Translations under genes and position numbers: made by a program
Shown here: positions 19,164 through 29,880 of the stretch, piece after piece
Layout of the letters: each line of letters starts with the position of its first letter
How positions within the stretch are numbered: the first letter of the stretch is position 1
The notes under the pieces: generated by a model
What the model was told of the DNA's origin: nothing
Databases searched by the model: none
What the model saw: the letters and a program-made list of their open reading frames with translations, nothing else
NCBI GenBank assembly: GCA_949317995.1
Contig: OX439038.1
Span: 35,593,113-35,657,112, forward strand
DNA: 64,000 nt
Reading direction: 5' to 3'
Source of the DNA: Acholoe squamosa
Lineage: Eukaryota; Annelida; Polychaeta; Phyllodocida; Polynoidae

Positions 19164-21291
19164 GTTGTTACAAATAGTGATTCCTACCCCGATGAGGAGG
19201 GATATCATGTATTATTGCCATGGCCACCAAACTAGTGGCCATTTCAGTAAGAAGAGGTCGATAGAGCGTCTACAAAGACGTTACTACTGGCCTGGAATGA
19301 GAGGCGACCTACTTCGGTGGATCGCCACTTGCCCGGATTGTTGTAAAAACAAGCCGGGACCCGGCCTGGGAAAGCAACCCTTATCCCAGGAATTGTTTGG
19401 TGTCAGGTTCGCTCGAGTAGCGATAGACATCATCAGCGGGATCAAAACGACGCCCAGAGACAATACTTGCATGATGGTCGTAACCGACTATTACACCAAG
19501 TACACTCGGGTGTTCCCTCTTCCTAATCACAAAGCCGCCACATGCGCTGAGGCGTTTGTAAAAGGCTGGGTGCTTCATTTGGGTGTCCCCCTTATGATGC
19601 ACAGTGACCAAGGGAGAGAGTTCGAGTCAGAGCTGTGGCAGGAAATGTGTCATTACCTAGCCATTTGCAAGACCCGAACCAACCCATACCGACCACAGTC
19701 AGATGGACAGGTAGAACGGTTCAACAGAACCCTGATACAAGTGCTAAAGCCCCTGGTTAATACCCACCAGGACGACTGGGATGAACAGTGCGAGTTTGTA
19801 GTACATGCCTACAACAACACTGTCCATTCATCTACTAATTGTACTCCAAACATGCTAGTGTTCGGCGAGGACATCACAATGCCCGCCGACTTAGTGTATG
19901 GAGTGGTTGGGATAGACACGGAGGCGCCCTGCACCGTGTTGTTTGTAGAGTCGTTAAGGGATAGATTCAAACAGGCATACGAGGCTGTTAGGAAAGAACT
20001 GCTGAAGAGTGCGAGATGGCAAAAGGTGGGTTACGACACCAATGCCAAAAGAATTCGTTTTAATGTTGGGGACAAAGTACTAAGGTACTACGAGCCGCTG
20101 GAACGGTTAAAGCTCGTAACACCTTGGGAAGGTCCATTTAAAATTATTCGCATCATCTCCGAGTCCACGGTGATGATGGAGGACTGCCTAACTGGTAGGA
20201 AATGGAAGACAAATGTCGGAAAACTTCGGCCTTGGAAGGGACGCGAAGAGGCGGAGAGGGAGTTCGGTTACCATCCACCTGAGTCTGCGCCTAGCAAACC
20301 TAACGTGGTGGAGTCTATGGACTCCTCAACGGTCGTCCCCGCGAGGGGATCCGAAGCCGAGGAGGCAGCCCGCACACTCTCTGCAATGGCCGAGGCCACC
20401 GACAGAGAGAGGATGCCACCTCCACCACCACCACGCCCAGAGCCCACGTCTACAGCGACGGCTTCGGGTGGCAGTCTCGATGTCCTGGACATTCCGCTGT
20501 ATCCTCCGGGATTCAGAACGCGCATTGAGCGCATGGCCCACGTAGATGCGGCCAATGGTGTCGTGTACACCTCCTGGGGGACCTACATCCCCATGCATCC
20601 CTCCATGTTCGGATGCGGTCCGCTTGCGGAGACACCCGGCGTGCCCGATGCCATACCAGATGACTTCAAGACTCTGGTTATGGACTCGTGCACCGACGAG
20701 TTGGCTGACAGTATGCCAGTTTCTTGGCTCCGCAACTACCAACGGTTGGCGGAGAAGATGGCGGTCAACGAGAGCTTGGCCCGAGCTGTGCTGCTTTCCG
20801 AAGGCATTACCCGGAAGGCCGCGCAGCTAAGAGAGTCTGAATCCGACATGGATACAGACTCCACCGTCACACAGTCGTCGGTGGAAACCGAACGGGTCAA
20901 GCGATTGAGCCGTAAGCCAGCACCAAAGGGTCCTCTCACCGAGAGTGACCTGGAGCTAGAAGACATCCGGATCGTCATCGAGAGGTCCACGACCGAGCAG
21001 GAGCCGGGCGCCAACATACCGGAGGCGGCTGGTGAGATCTCGGAAGAGGACATCTCACGGCAACAGGCTGCTGTTGAAGCCAAGCGAGCTGAGCTGGCTA
21101 AACAGCAGAAGGAGCTTACCGCTGCTCGTCGGGCCCACCGGAAACAGCAGGCCCAAAGTAAGGCAAAGGCCGCCTCCGACTCTGACTCCCCGGTCAGTGG
21201 TAGGAGGAGCCCTCGTTCAAAGGACAAGGATCCACGTCAGTCGGAAAGCGTCTCCGGCAGAGCCCACGCCCCCCACCAACCCGAGGGGTAA
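19108..21291 (+). CDS. Element C integrase with a long C-terminal extension
   Basis: This part of Pol inserts element cDNA into chromosomes. It contains a zinc-binding HHCC (HQTSGH ... CPDC, residues about 38-78), a DD35E core (AIDIIS near residue 107; HSDQGREF near 166; SDGQVERFNRTL ending at the Glu 36 residues later), and a GPF domain (TPWEGPFKIIRIIS near 340). All catalytic residues are present. After about residue 385 a tail of some 340 residues follows, rich in Ser, Pro, Glu and Arg, including YPPGFRTRIERM and a basic Ala/Gln/Lys helix. No chromodomain is visible. The start is set by overlap with the RNase H frame, not by a real initiation codon. Confidence 0.9.
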   Translation: MEIRDGILCRWKTTPTNGRLLQIVIPTPMRRDIMYYCHGHQTSGHFSKKRSIERLQRRYYWPGMRGDLLRWIATCPDCCKNKPGPGLGKQPLSQELFGVRFARVAIDIISGIKTTPRDNTCMMVVTDYYTKYTRVFPLPNHKAATCAEAFVKGWVLHLGVPLMMHSDQGREFESELWQEMCHYLAICKTRTNPYRPQSDGQVERFNRTLIQVLKPLVNTHQDDWDEQCEFVVHAYNNTVHSSTNCTPNMLVFGEDITMPADLVYGVVGIDTEAPCTVLFVESLRDRFKQAYEAVRKELLKSARWQKVGYDTNAKRIRFNVGDKVLRYYEPLERLKLVTPWEGPFKIIRIISESTVMMEDCLTGRKWKTNVGKLRPWKGREEAEREFGYHPPESAPSKPNVVESMDSSTVVPARGSEAEEAARTLSAMAEATDRERMPPPPPPRPEPTSTATASGGSLDVLDIPLYPPGFRTRIERMAHVDAANGVVYTSWGTYIPMHPSMFGCGPLAETPGVPDAIPDDFKTLVMDSCTDELADSMPVSWLRNYQRLAEKMAVNESLARAVLLSEGITRKAAQLRESESDMDTDSTVTQSSVETERVKRLSRKPAPKGPLTESDLELEDIRIVIERSTTEQEPGANIPEAAGEISEEDISRQQAAVEAKRAELAKQQKELTAARRAHRKQQAQSKAKAASDSDSPVSGRRSPRSKDKDPRQSESVSGRAHAPHQPEG

Positions 21292-21840
21292 GGGCGGCCC
21301 GAAGACGCCCGCCTCCAAGACCCCAGCAACCACAGTAGCCACCTCGGTTACTGCAGCGTCCTCTGCTAGCACCAGCGGGACAAGCGCCAAATCCTCTACC
21401 AAGGCCTCGACTGGTACTACTACCACCAGCCGAGCTAGCCGGAAAGGGGAGGGCATCTACACGGACAGTGAGGGAAGCGCAAGCGACCCAGAGCTGCCCG
21501 AGTCAGCCAAATCTGATTTGGAGTCTGTGACGACGGACGTCCCCAAAGACGACAATCAGAAGTGGATGTGGAAGAATGCAGCCGAGGGGTTCAAGGAACG
21601 GACTCCCCGCTGCTTCGCAGACTGCTTACGACACAGTCCACTACATGTGCCTGGGCGCCGTCAATAATGATGGTGATAGCGATGACGGGGAGTGGATGAA
21701 GTCCGGCCCCTCGGATACGCCAGTGGGTAAATTCTACCTCATTTGGATTGACCAGCTCAAATCCAAACTGGGGTCGATTTACAATTACGAGGCCCGGACG
21801 AAAGTCCAGTGGGCTATGACTCAATGGGGACCAACCGGAA
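21250..21840 (+). pseudogene. Element C accessory region, part 1: Ser/Thr-rich then acidic segment, two frames
   Basis: Coding character continues beyond the integrase stop. About 21250-21600 read a Thr/Ser/Ala/Lys-rich linker ending EGIYTDSEGSASDPELPESA. About 21600-21840 in another frame read DTVHYMCLGAVNNDGDSDDG and VGKFYLIWIDQLKSKLGSIY. Together with the zinc-finger part this looks like one protein region broken by indels. No known family is recognised. Parts may be an extension of integrase, since the sequence is continuous in style. Confidence 0.45.
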
Positions 21841-22536
21841 GTGCCCATTCGAGTCCTGCCAGCTGGAGAGAAGATGTTTGAGACGAAGCCTCGCTTCGCT
21901 CGACATATAGTGGAGCATCACATGCACTACAAGCCACTTCTTCAGTGTGTGCTCGGAGACCGTCCGAGCAAACTGTGTGACGGCTCGTTTTCCACCAACC
22001 GGCGTCGGGACATGGCTCTGCATCTGCAGAAGGCCCATGGCACCGGCCTGGAGAAAACAAGAAAACGGGCCGTAAAATGCTTCAACGAGCTCCTGGCTAA
22101 CTGGGCCTCGTTGAGCGTTAAAGATGTTAAGGAACAGGCATTCGAGACCGGATTCTGTTCATGGAGGAGTGGCAACCTCTTGGCCTTCTTCCAGATAAAC
22201 TTCTCATCAACCAAGTTCGGGATGCCCAGCGAGGTACACCTGAAGGTGAAGAAGTGGAGGGGGGATGACAAGCGGGAAAAGGTCAAGGCCCGCTCGAAGG
22301 GTCCTAATGGAGGCACAGCCACAGCTACCGGTGCTTCCAAAAGGACCCGCGCAGACCGATCCGTAAGCCCTTCGGGTAATAAGGATCAGCCTAGACCAGC
22401 CAACCCAGCTGATCGTCGCCTGTCGGGACAACAAGTCTCGGCTCTGGATATGCCTGGCAACCAGACCCGTAGGGTGGTTAGCCAGGCGGCCACTCCAGCC
22501 ACCACCCACTGCACCCGAAGAGCAACCCCCGAGTGA
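21841..22536 (+). CDS. Element C accessory region, part 2: C2H2-like zinc-finger protein
   Basis: The frame contains FETKPRFARHIVEHHMH and, about 30 residues on, CVLGDRPSKLC followed by FSTNRRRDMALHLQKAH. Each resembles the second half of a C2H2 finger, and the second finger is complete (Cys pair, then HL-x3-H spacing). The Cys pair of the first finger (CPFESC, near 21842-21860) is in a neighbouring frame, so an indel sits there. The C-terminal 100 residues are basic and Ser/Pro-rich. A nucleic-acid-binding role is an inference. The protein is not recognised from any named element family. Confidence 0.55.
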   Translation: MPIRVLPAGEKMFETKPRFARHIVEHHMHYKPLLQCVLGDRPSKLCDGSFSTNRRRDMALHLQKAHGTGLEKTRKRAVKCFNELLANWASLSVKDVKEQAFETGFCSWRSGNLLAFFQINFSSTKFGMPSEVHLKVKKWRGDDKREKVKARSKGPNGGTATATGASKRTRADRSVSPSGNKDQPRPANPADRRLSGQQVSALDMPGNQTRRVVSQAATPATTHCTRRATPE

Positions 22537-22659
22537 AGCCACTGGCAGTCCGGATGACTGGAGCACATACTTTGGTGCCCCATCCGGATACAGATCTTGG
22601 TGGGCCGGTGAGGGATCATCCGGCAAGCGCCCCACGTATAGTGAGTACGCGGCGAAGTT

Positions 22660-23502
22660 CCCTTCAATGGGACCAGCGGGACCCGAATCTCAGGTCCTAA
22701 CCCCCTTGGGCCGGTCTAAACCCCGGGGTAGGGGCCGTGGTGGCATGGAGTCCACCGAGCTCCCCCGGGCGGCGGCCGAGGCCGAGGAGGTGCGACAGTT
22801 GAGGGTCCCTCGGTCCCTCCAGCGGGCGCTTCGTCTGTCACTGTGGAGGCCGCCGCGCCCCCACCAGTTATAGTTCCACCGATGGCCCCTCGAGTACCAG
22901 TCATGGAACTCATAGCAGGTACGCTGTCAGGTCTTCAGGATCCGAACACGTTTGTCGATCACCGCGACGTTCAAACGGCGGCGATCCAGAACGACCTCAT
23001 GGCGGAATGGCAGGCATTGCATCGCCAGAAGTCAGTCGACTACTGGCGCACAATGACTGAAGCCACCTTCAACCTGGTCTATGAGGTCCAGAAGAGGGAG
23101 GAAGAGAAGATCCGGGATCAGGAGAGGAAGAATGTCGAGGAGGCAATCCAATCCTGCGGGCGCCAGCAATTGGAAGCTGAAAAGCTTAAGGAGTTCCATT
23201 GTGCTGAGAACGCCGGGTACATCCATAAGTACAAGGAGGCCGACCTCAAGTTCTTCCTCGCGTTCGGGAAGCACCTGGACGTGTGGGACGGCTCTGCGTC
23301 GTCCCTGTCCCTCGCTCCGGCTGCTCCACCCGTACCCGAGGCAGTTGACAGTCCGTCCGCGGGGATGGGCGCGCTGAGCTTGGGAAGCGAGTCACTCAGC
23401 GAAGCTCCAACGCTGCTCTCTGTGAGCAGTTGCAGCAGCTCGGCTCCAGCTGCCCCAGCGGAGTCGGCTGAGAAGATGGACACTGATCCGGAGGATCTTT
23501 AA
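22660..23502 (+). CDS. Element C accessory region, part 3: conserved 3' reading frame of unknown function
   Basis: An Arg/Gly-rich start (KPRGRGRGG near 22715) is followed, after a frame change near 22765-22785, by an open frame to TAA at 23500-23502. Its core LQDPNTFVDHRD, then ALHRQKSVDYWR and TEATFNLVYE, recurs in the 57.6-58.0-kb copy as LEDPETFLDHRD, SLHRQKSINYWR and TEATFNLVY. A charged helical stretch (EVQKREEEKIRDQERKN), an Ala/Ser/Pro tail and an acidic end follow. There is no signal peptide or membrane segment, so it is not envelope-like. Similar codons in a second copy argue that this frame is real. Confidence 0.65.
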
Positions 23503-24267
23503 GTGTCCATCTGAAGGAGTCTGTGGTACCCGAGGGTAAAGGCATTTACTATGCCAGAGGTACTTATCCTTATACTGGACTCGCCGATCTGGAACTAAAC
23601 CTGCAGCGAAGGTGGACGCTACCCGAAACACAAAACGGATTACCACGCCAAACCGGGGGCTCCATCTTCCCATCTTCATCATGGCACATCATAACAGCAA
23701 GGTGGCTTGCCACCACACGTATGTCGCCGGGTGGAGCTGCAGACACCAGTTATTCCAGATTCGCCGGAAGTTCGGTATTTTGTAAGGGCGATCCTACTAC
23801 CCTGGTAGGACATGTATTATTATCAGTATTAAAATGTAAAGCTATTTTTATATTATATTATATTTTTGTAAACAAACTCTAACTAAAATTCCTTTTTCGG
23901 GTTATTCACCCCACCTCGGGTCGGTTATTTACTACTGTAAAACATTGTTAATACCATATTACCACATATTCATACTTTTAATACGTCTTTTAACTGTAAA
24001 TAACACTGTAACATCGTTACCATTTACCACCTTAGGTCGATGGTGCATAAGGCACCACTTCCTAATTGTTGTTACTAGTTACTTCGGGTTATATGTGACG
24101 ATGCCTTATCATGTACATATTATTTATAATGCCCCTTTAATGTTGTATAATCTATACAAACACTTGTGTATAGACTTACCTATGTATATATAACTTATTA
24201 TTGTATAATGTTAACAATAGGTATTTATTAAATACACCCAACCCTAGGTAAAGTCTAGTGGGGGTGG
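23503..24267 (+). other. 3' untranslated region and polypurine tract, element C
   Basis: AT-rich, without a gene. It is matched in part by 58250-59474 (shared AGGTCGATGGT and TACTTCGGGTTATATGTGAC). It ends in a purine-rich stretch, TAGTGGGGGTGG, directly before the 3' LTR, the expected plus-strand primer. Confidence 0.75.
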
Positions 24268-24630
24268 TGTAGGGGCTGGCATCGTTGTATATATATTAGT
24301 GCGGTTCATCCGAGAGACGTGTTCGTGTGGTGCTCGTTCCTTCTATGCCAACTAGGTGTCGCTTTGCGATACCCGACTGGTACAAGAGGGGTCAGCACCA
24401 TGCCTCGCGTCCAGCTTCTACTAAGAAGCCGGACGAGCCGCAGAAGGGGACTGGACACAGTCCAGTCAAGACGTCCAACTGTTAACTGCTGAATAGTGAA
24501 TAAAGTCCTACCCGAGAGGTAGGGGTATCCGGGGCTTCGCCCAACCCGAACTACTCGTGTTGTGTTGGTATCTTTAGTGATAAGCGAGCCAACGAGCCAC
24601 CCAACATATAAGTCGATACGAACCATTACA
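24268..24630 (+). repeat. 3' LTR of element C
   Basis: 363 bp from TGTAGGGGC to CCATTACA, differing from the 5' LTR by five substitutions and no indels. AATAAA lies at 24499-24504. TTAT follows as the right-hand target duplication. Confidence 0.95.
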
Positions 24631-24634
24631 TTAT

Positions 24635-26045
24635 TTTTATAAATTTTTCAATGGATGCGAAATGTTTGGGCTATTTTTGTGTAGAGTGGTGATAAGAAGG
24701 GTATATGCGGCCCTTTTTAAGGGATGTGGGCGGTGTCCGCAAAGCTGACTATCAATTTTATGTAGCCTTAGTATTATATTAGTTGAGACATGACAGATTG
24801 TTTGTAAATTTAGGATTTGGGGATCTGGTTTTGGCAACTAGAGTAGTGCCTTTCCGTGTGGTTTAATTGGCTCAGGGACCACCCTAAGTCTATACCACCG
24901 GGTAGGTGGTGTATGATAAAAGTCATTCATGTTACATTTTGCATTTTAAATTTTCTGTAAGAAATAATAGTTACAAAAGAATAAAACTGCTATGCTTGAT
25001 AGTTTACATATTTGTCTACCTATGTATGCAAATATCACATTTAAAAATAAAGTTTGTTTTTTATAGTGATTATTTATAAATAAAAAGAGTGCTGACTTTA
25101 ACTTTTTCGCCAATCCAGTCCTCCGGGCTGGACTTTTCTCTCTTTGTTTCTATTTGTTTCAAAAACAGCGTCTAAAAGTGAGACGGTTTGGACGCCTTTC
25201 AAAAAACGCGGGAAAAGTCACCCTGAGCCCTTTGTGCCAATGCACGTCATTGAATTTTCTTAATATGACTTTATTGGCCTCATGATACTGAGTAGATACC
25301 CTCCATAGACATGATAATTTTCTATAGGAACAGCCGAGATTTATAAAGTTTCCTCAAAGTTGTTCTGGTCTTGCCACAGCTCAGTAATTCTTGTCCACAA
25401 AGGCTGGTCCTATATGCAATTGCTTTTTACTCTTTGCTGAATGCTTTTCTGTCAGATTCTGTACTTTCTTGTTTTTTGACAAGTATAATCATAGTTTTGA
25501 TACAAGACCCCATGCCATTGCACATTCCCCCCTTTTCCAATTTGCAAATTGGGGTACTGATCAGGTTAGGAACTACTAACAAGACAGTGTCTTGTTACTT
25601 AGAAAATAGAGCCTGATAGACTGATGCAATGACACCGATATAACTGCCAGTAATTTTAACTGAAACTGAAATATCACCATACTTATGAATATTGAGGACA
25701 AATGATAATGCCATGCCCATGTACATTTATCATATATAAACATGTATTTCTTTCAAAAACTGGCTTTATACAAACTTCGCCTTATAGAACATTACATTAG
25801 AACTAACTTTCCTAAATCAAGCTGCATGTGCACAATATAGCATTCCTTCAATGCTTATATGCTAGGTCTTACAGACTAAATTTGCATGGCCATGCCCTGG
25901 CCACTGTGATCAATTCGGTAGCCACGAGCCCATTAAAAGGGGGCTAGCACAGCTAAGACGTATCCGTGTTATTATTTCACAGAGTGGCATTTAAGCCAGG
26001 GGTAGGTATGGTATATAGCAGGACCTTGCTTGCAGGTTGTTAACT
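24635..26045. other. No recognised gene
   Basis: AT-rich. A short GC palindrome (TCCAG...CTGGA) lies near 25112-25132. I see no convincing coding frame. Confidence 0.45.
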
Positions 26046-26364
26046 AGGAAATTTTACTTTTCCAGGTTTTTAGAGACAGGTGGGGGCAGAGTGACACTTT
26101 AAGAACTAAATTGCCTGTTTCAGAGATGGGACTGTTCACTTCAACTTTAAATAACATGAAAATGCTTAATATGAGAGAAAATGAAACCTGTCATGAAATA
26201 GTGTACATATTCAGGATCATAGAGGTTCAATTTTCACCTGTTATCTGGTTCTTATCTTTCTGATATTAAGGTTTCAAAAAAGTAGGTCATCTCAAAATGG
26301 GTGTAAGACCCTTTGTGCACTCAATGTATTCCTATGGGGGTGTCAGCTTTGGGTGTCAGGTTTC
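26046..26364 (+). repeat. Dispersed 0.3-kb repeat R1, copy 1
   Basis: Shares many blocks with 63587-63868, for example TTTTTAGAGACAGGTGGGGG and TTATCTTTCTGATATTAAGG, in the same order. It is non-coding and of unknown class. Confidence 0.75.
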
Positions 26365-26580
26365 CCGCCCTTTTTAAGCAGGGTGATGGTCTCATTGTTC
26401 ATTATTTAGCAGAGGCAACACTCGTCATTCTTACAGCGACCGCCATGGAGGTAGGAGCTAAGCTCCTTCCCCCTCCACGGCACAAAGCTTGTAGGAGGCC
26501 AGCCATACAAGGCAGTCTCAACGGAACCTACACGGCCTTAGGCCGGTAGGGGCCAGGCCCCAGGGTCGGGGGGACTATAG
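26365..26580. other. Unassigned stretch before the MITE
   Basis: No gene. It contains a GC-rich block (26440-26575) with palindromic pieces such as GGCCTTAGGCC. It ends in TATAG, the target site of the next element. Confidence 0.35.
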
Positions 26581-26864
26581 CAGGGTTCCCACATGTCATG
26601 GAAAGTCATGGAATAAAAAGTTGTCAGGGAAAGTCATGGAATATCATGGAATTTCTGAAAATTTCATTTTTAGTCATGGAAAATGGGAAAACCAAATATT
26701 TATTGACAAATACATTTGAGGGGACCCTTTTTACCACCGCGATTTCAGGAATTTTGCCAAGAGGTCAACCCTGATAATGTCCAAAATCTCTTTAAAATGT
26801 CATGGAAAATTTTGATTTTTGTCATGGAAATGTCATGGAATTTGGGGATTTTGTGGGAACCCTG
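26581..26864. mobile_element. MITE with CAGGGTTCCCACA terminal inverted repeats
   Basis: Begins CAGGGTTCCCACA and ends TGTGGGAACCCTG. It is flanked by TATAG at 26576-26580 and 26865-26869. The inside is built of repeated GTCATGGAA units and has no coding capacity, so movement would need a transposase from elsewhere. The superfamily is not assigned. Confidence 0.85.
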
Positions 26865-27111
26865 TATAGGGATTAGCCCTATACAACCCTACAATCAAGA
26901 GGACTGGCTTCAAAGCACCTGAAGGCCATAAAAATGCCCCCACACATTCTGTGTGTGCACCAAGTGCAACCAACGGCGAGCTCCTCTCTCTGATCTCAGG
27001 ATCAGAGAAACCAGGCGAAGGGCCATAAAACTGCCCATCACACCGCCCTGAGGCCCCACCCCTCCCCCTCCTGATCAGATCAGATCTGTAAAAACTTATT
27101 TGATTGGAGGA

Positions 27112-27298
27112 TGAGTGAGAGTGAGTGAGTAATAGATGTTTAACACCATTTCGACAGCTGAGGTCATATTCATGGCGAGAACTACATTACTAATTTCACA
27201 GAGGAATGTGTCAGTGCCCGCGCATATGTGCACCACACACATCCTGAGGGGATAGGAAAGAGGAGAAATAGACCCTTTGAAGTGGGCTAGGAAGGCCT
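27112..27298 (-). repeat. ACTC-tailed retroposon S1, copy a
   Basis: On the minus strand it runs from a GGGCT-type head (GCCCACTTCAAAGGGTCTAT) to CATCTATTACTCACTCACTC. It matches copies b-f in this window. Confidence 0.8.
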
Positions 27299-27977
27299 GG
27301 ATTGGAGGAGGAGGAACCCAATTAAAACATTGGATGGGGTGGAGAAGATATAAAAAGCTGAGCACTAGACACTCAGCATGACTTCTCAAAAGTGGAGCAC
27401 CAAGCTACCACTCCGAGCTCAGACTCCACCATTCCTGGCGGACAGGGTAACCCCCAGGGGATCATACCCAAGCTACAGAGCCCAGTGAGAACATCCTGGA
27501 GGACATTATAGCTGTTAACAGGGCATGTAAGTTCTAATCCAGCTTTACATCTGACAACAGCACTAACGCTGACGCTCAGGGTAACACCCCAACGTAACAA
27601 TTTGACTCAATATCTGAGGATGGGATAGAACCAGAAACTGAGCAACCCAACGCTGGCAGGCCAGGTCAGGCGGAGGATCATATACAAATCCTCAGGGAAT
27701 ATGGGAGGGAGATGCCCCTACTGCAACCACTGCAGAACCCCATAGACTTCCAACGTGCACCACTGGTGAGGTGGCCACAGGAAGTGCGACCTGACTCAAG
27801 ATATTACACAAAAAGACCAGCCGAAACAGAGGTGGGAGTTGCAGTAGAAAACACTGGAGTATAATGGAAGAGGCCTAGACACCTACACCTCACACAGCAC
27901 CAACCCCACCACACTATTGCGGGGTACACCAGGTACACACCCGACTCCCCAGCACCAGATGACCCTCCAGAGGGCCT

Positions 27978-28829
27978 GTGCCACGCCACCTGGAGGCACT
28001 CAACCGCCACCTAGCAGCACACAGAGCTAAATCTGACGCCCCAGCCAACAGACCAGCCCCGCCCACTCAGCCCACAATGGACATGGACACAGGGGAGCTG
28101 GAGGAAGGGGAAGTGCTGGATTCACCACTAACAGCAGTAAAAATCCGTAAAGAAGAGCCCATGGACAAGACTACGGGCCCTGTAAGGGCCAATGTAAAAA
28201 CGCTGATCAGCGACATATACAAGGCGCCCCTGGGGAAGACGGACACAGCAACGCTGTATGAGAAATACCTTAGACCAGACAACCTGGACAGCCTCCACAA
28301 GACCAGAATAAACCAAGAGATCCTCGACGAGCTAGAAGCTAAGGACCCCAAATACAAGCAGCAGACTGTGAACAGGGATGCACCCTATAAGTCTATGCAA
28401 TGGGCCCTCCAATTTGCAGCCAGACCGCTGATATCAGCACTCAACAGTCTGGATGCAAAAACACAGACCCCAAAAATATCTGACTCTCTAACGCTGATCG
28501 CCAAAACCTCCTGGAGACTTAACATAAGATCACTCAAGAACACTGTTGCGGGCCCCACCTCACACCTGGCCAAAGACAACAACCAAGGCTTCCAATACCT
28601 ATTGGGTGACAACCTAAAGGAGGAAGTCAACACACGCAGTAAGCTACATGACACCTTTAAGGAAGTCTTTAACACACCCAAAGACAAAAGGAAGCCCAGA
28701 AATCAGGGAAACTCCACTAAGGGCCCAGCCCAGGGCCGGGGTCAACAGCGAGGGCACCAACAACAACAGGTACCACCAAAACAACCACGCAGAAACAATA
28801 ACAACAGGTACACCAAAACAACCACGTAG
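27978..28829 (+). CDS. Gag-like protein of element G
   Basis: An open frame of about 283 codons, probably starting at ATG 28078 (MDMDTGELEEGEVLDSP) or further upstream. An acidic N-terminal segment is followed by a mainly helical, charged core (KTLISDIYKAPLGKTDTATL, YKSMQWALQFAARPLISALN) and a basic tail rich in Gln, Asn, Gly and Arg (RGQQRGHQQQQVPPKQPRRN), as in RNA-binding Gag ends of DIRS-type elements. There is no zinc knuckle. A second frame (28830-28935) continues the Asn/Lys/Gln-rich tail, so a 1-nt indel may have shortened it. Confidence 0.65.
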   Translation: MPRHLEALNRHLAAHRAKSDAPANRPAPPTQPTMDMDTGELEEGEVLDSPLTAVKIRKEEPMDKTTGPVRANVKTLISDIYKAPLGKTDTATLYEKYLRPDNLDSLHKTRINQEILDELEAKDPKYKQQTVNRDAPYKSMQWALQFAARPLISALNSLDAKTQTPKISDSLTLIAKTSWRLNIRSLKNTVAGPTSHLAKDNNQGFQYLLGDNLKEEVNTRSKLHDTFKEVFNTPKDKRKPRNQGNSTKGPAQGRGQQRGHQQQQVPPKQPRRNNNNRYTKTTT

Positions 28830-29029
28830 AAACAACAACCACCAAGGGAAGTACGACGACAAGAGGAAACAACACACCAACGGAGGCCAATACAACAACA
28901 GCAAACAACACAAAAACAAGCAAGACAAACGCTAGCGCAACGGAAGCAGCACCAACAACAGGCGCTAAAAACAAAAGTAGGTTCACCTACCTCCTACACA
29001 CATACAAGTCCCACATTCCAGGCAGGAGG

Positions 29030-29880
29030 TCTGGGCAGAGAAGCAGACACATGGTTACAATACACATCAGACGGATGGGTACTGGACATGGTAAAGGGCC
29101 TACCCATAAGCCTATGCTCTCTGCCCACCCAGCTGAGACAACCTGACTCTAGGTGCTCGGACCCAGTGAAAGACAGAATCATGAGTGAAAAACTTGAGAA
29201 ACTGCTATCACAAGGCATAATAGAACCTGCCTTCCCATCACCTAGAGGCTTCGTCTCACACATGTTCCTAAAAGAAAAATCTAACGGAACATACAGGAAC
29301 TAATACATCATGGTAATAGATATAGGTTCACCTGCCTCCCCAATGGTTACTCCCCAGGGCCCAGAATCTTTACAAAAATCATGAAGGCACTCATAGCACA
29401 ACTGAGAACAAAGCACAGGATAAACCTTGTCTTTTACATAGATGACACATTAATTTATGCAAAAACAAAAGTGGAAGTCACAGCCACAATACACTCAGGG
29501 TGCTGCAAAATGCAGGCTTCACTATCAACTTTGACAAATCAGTACTAGAGCCAACGCAAACCATTGAGAACCTGGGCTTCACACTGCACTCACCCACTCT
29601 AACACTTACGATACCAGACAAAAAACAGGCCGATATCTCACAAAAGGTGGAGGATATCCTTAGGTACAAATATGTACATAAGGAAATTCTCGCAGGTTCT
29701 AGGAGCCCTAGCAGCCACAGAACCTAGAAATGACAGCAAAGGTACTAACCAAAAAGCTCATCATTGCAAAAAAACTGGCTTTAATAACGACACAGGGTAA
29801 TTATGACAAATTCATTCCCCTTAGAGGGTTCATAAAACCAACCCTGAGAGAAAACCTACACTATCTGCAACATGCAGGTT
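29030..29880 (+). pseudogene. Reverse transcriptase of element G (broken)
   Basis: Pieces in successive frames read ADTWLQYTSDGWVLDMVKGL, LEKLLSQGIIEPAFPSPRGF, then (after a TAA in TYRN*) YSPGPRIFTKIMKALIAQLR, the catalytic box NLVFYIDDTLIYAK near 29430-29460, and FTINFDKSVLEPTQTIENLG. The YIDD box and the following LGF are typical of RT. Several stops and shifts make it inactive. The wording is of the DIRS type, not the Ty3/gypsy type seen elsewhere in the window. Confidence 0.8.

Larger units (their letters stand above)
14470..24630 (+). mobile_element. Element C: full-length Ty3/gypsy LTR retrotransposon, RT deleted
   Basis: Two 363-bp LTRs, a 4-bp TTAT duplication, a primer site, a polypurine tract, and the order gag, protease, RNase H, integrase and 3' accessory region define the element. 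The whole RT is absent, so it cannot copy itself. The LTRs differ at 5 of 363 positions (1.4%), which implies a fairly recent insertion. The coding part is much less AT-rich than its surroundings. Confidence 0.95.

Noticed and set aside
21250..23502. Envelope gene making element C an endogenous retrovirus-like errantivirus
   Set aside because: No signal peptide, transmembrane segment, glycosylation-rich ectodomain or cleavage site is visible. The region has zinc fingers and low-complexity linkers instead.
28648..28986. Hydrophobic Val/Leu/Cys-rich minus-strand frames that look like membrane proteins
   Set aside because: They are the reverse complement of the Asn/Gln/Thr/Pro-rich Gag tail of element G.
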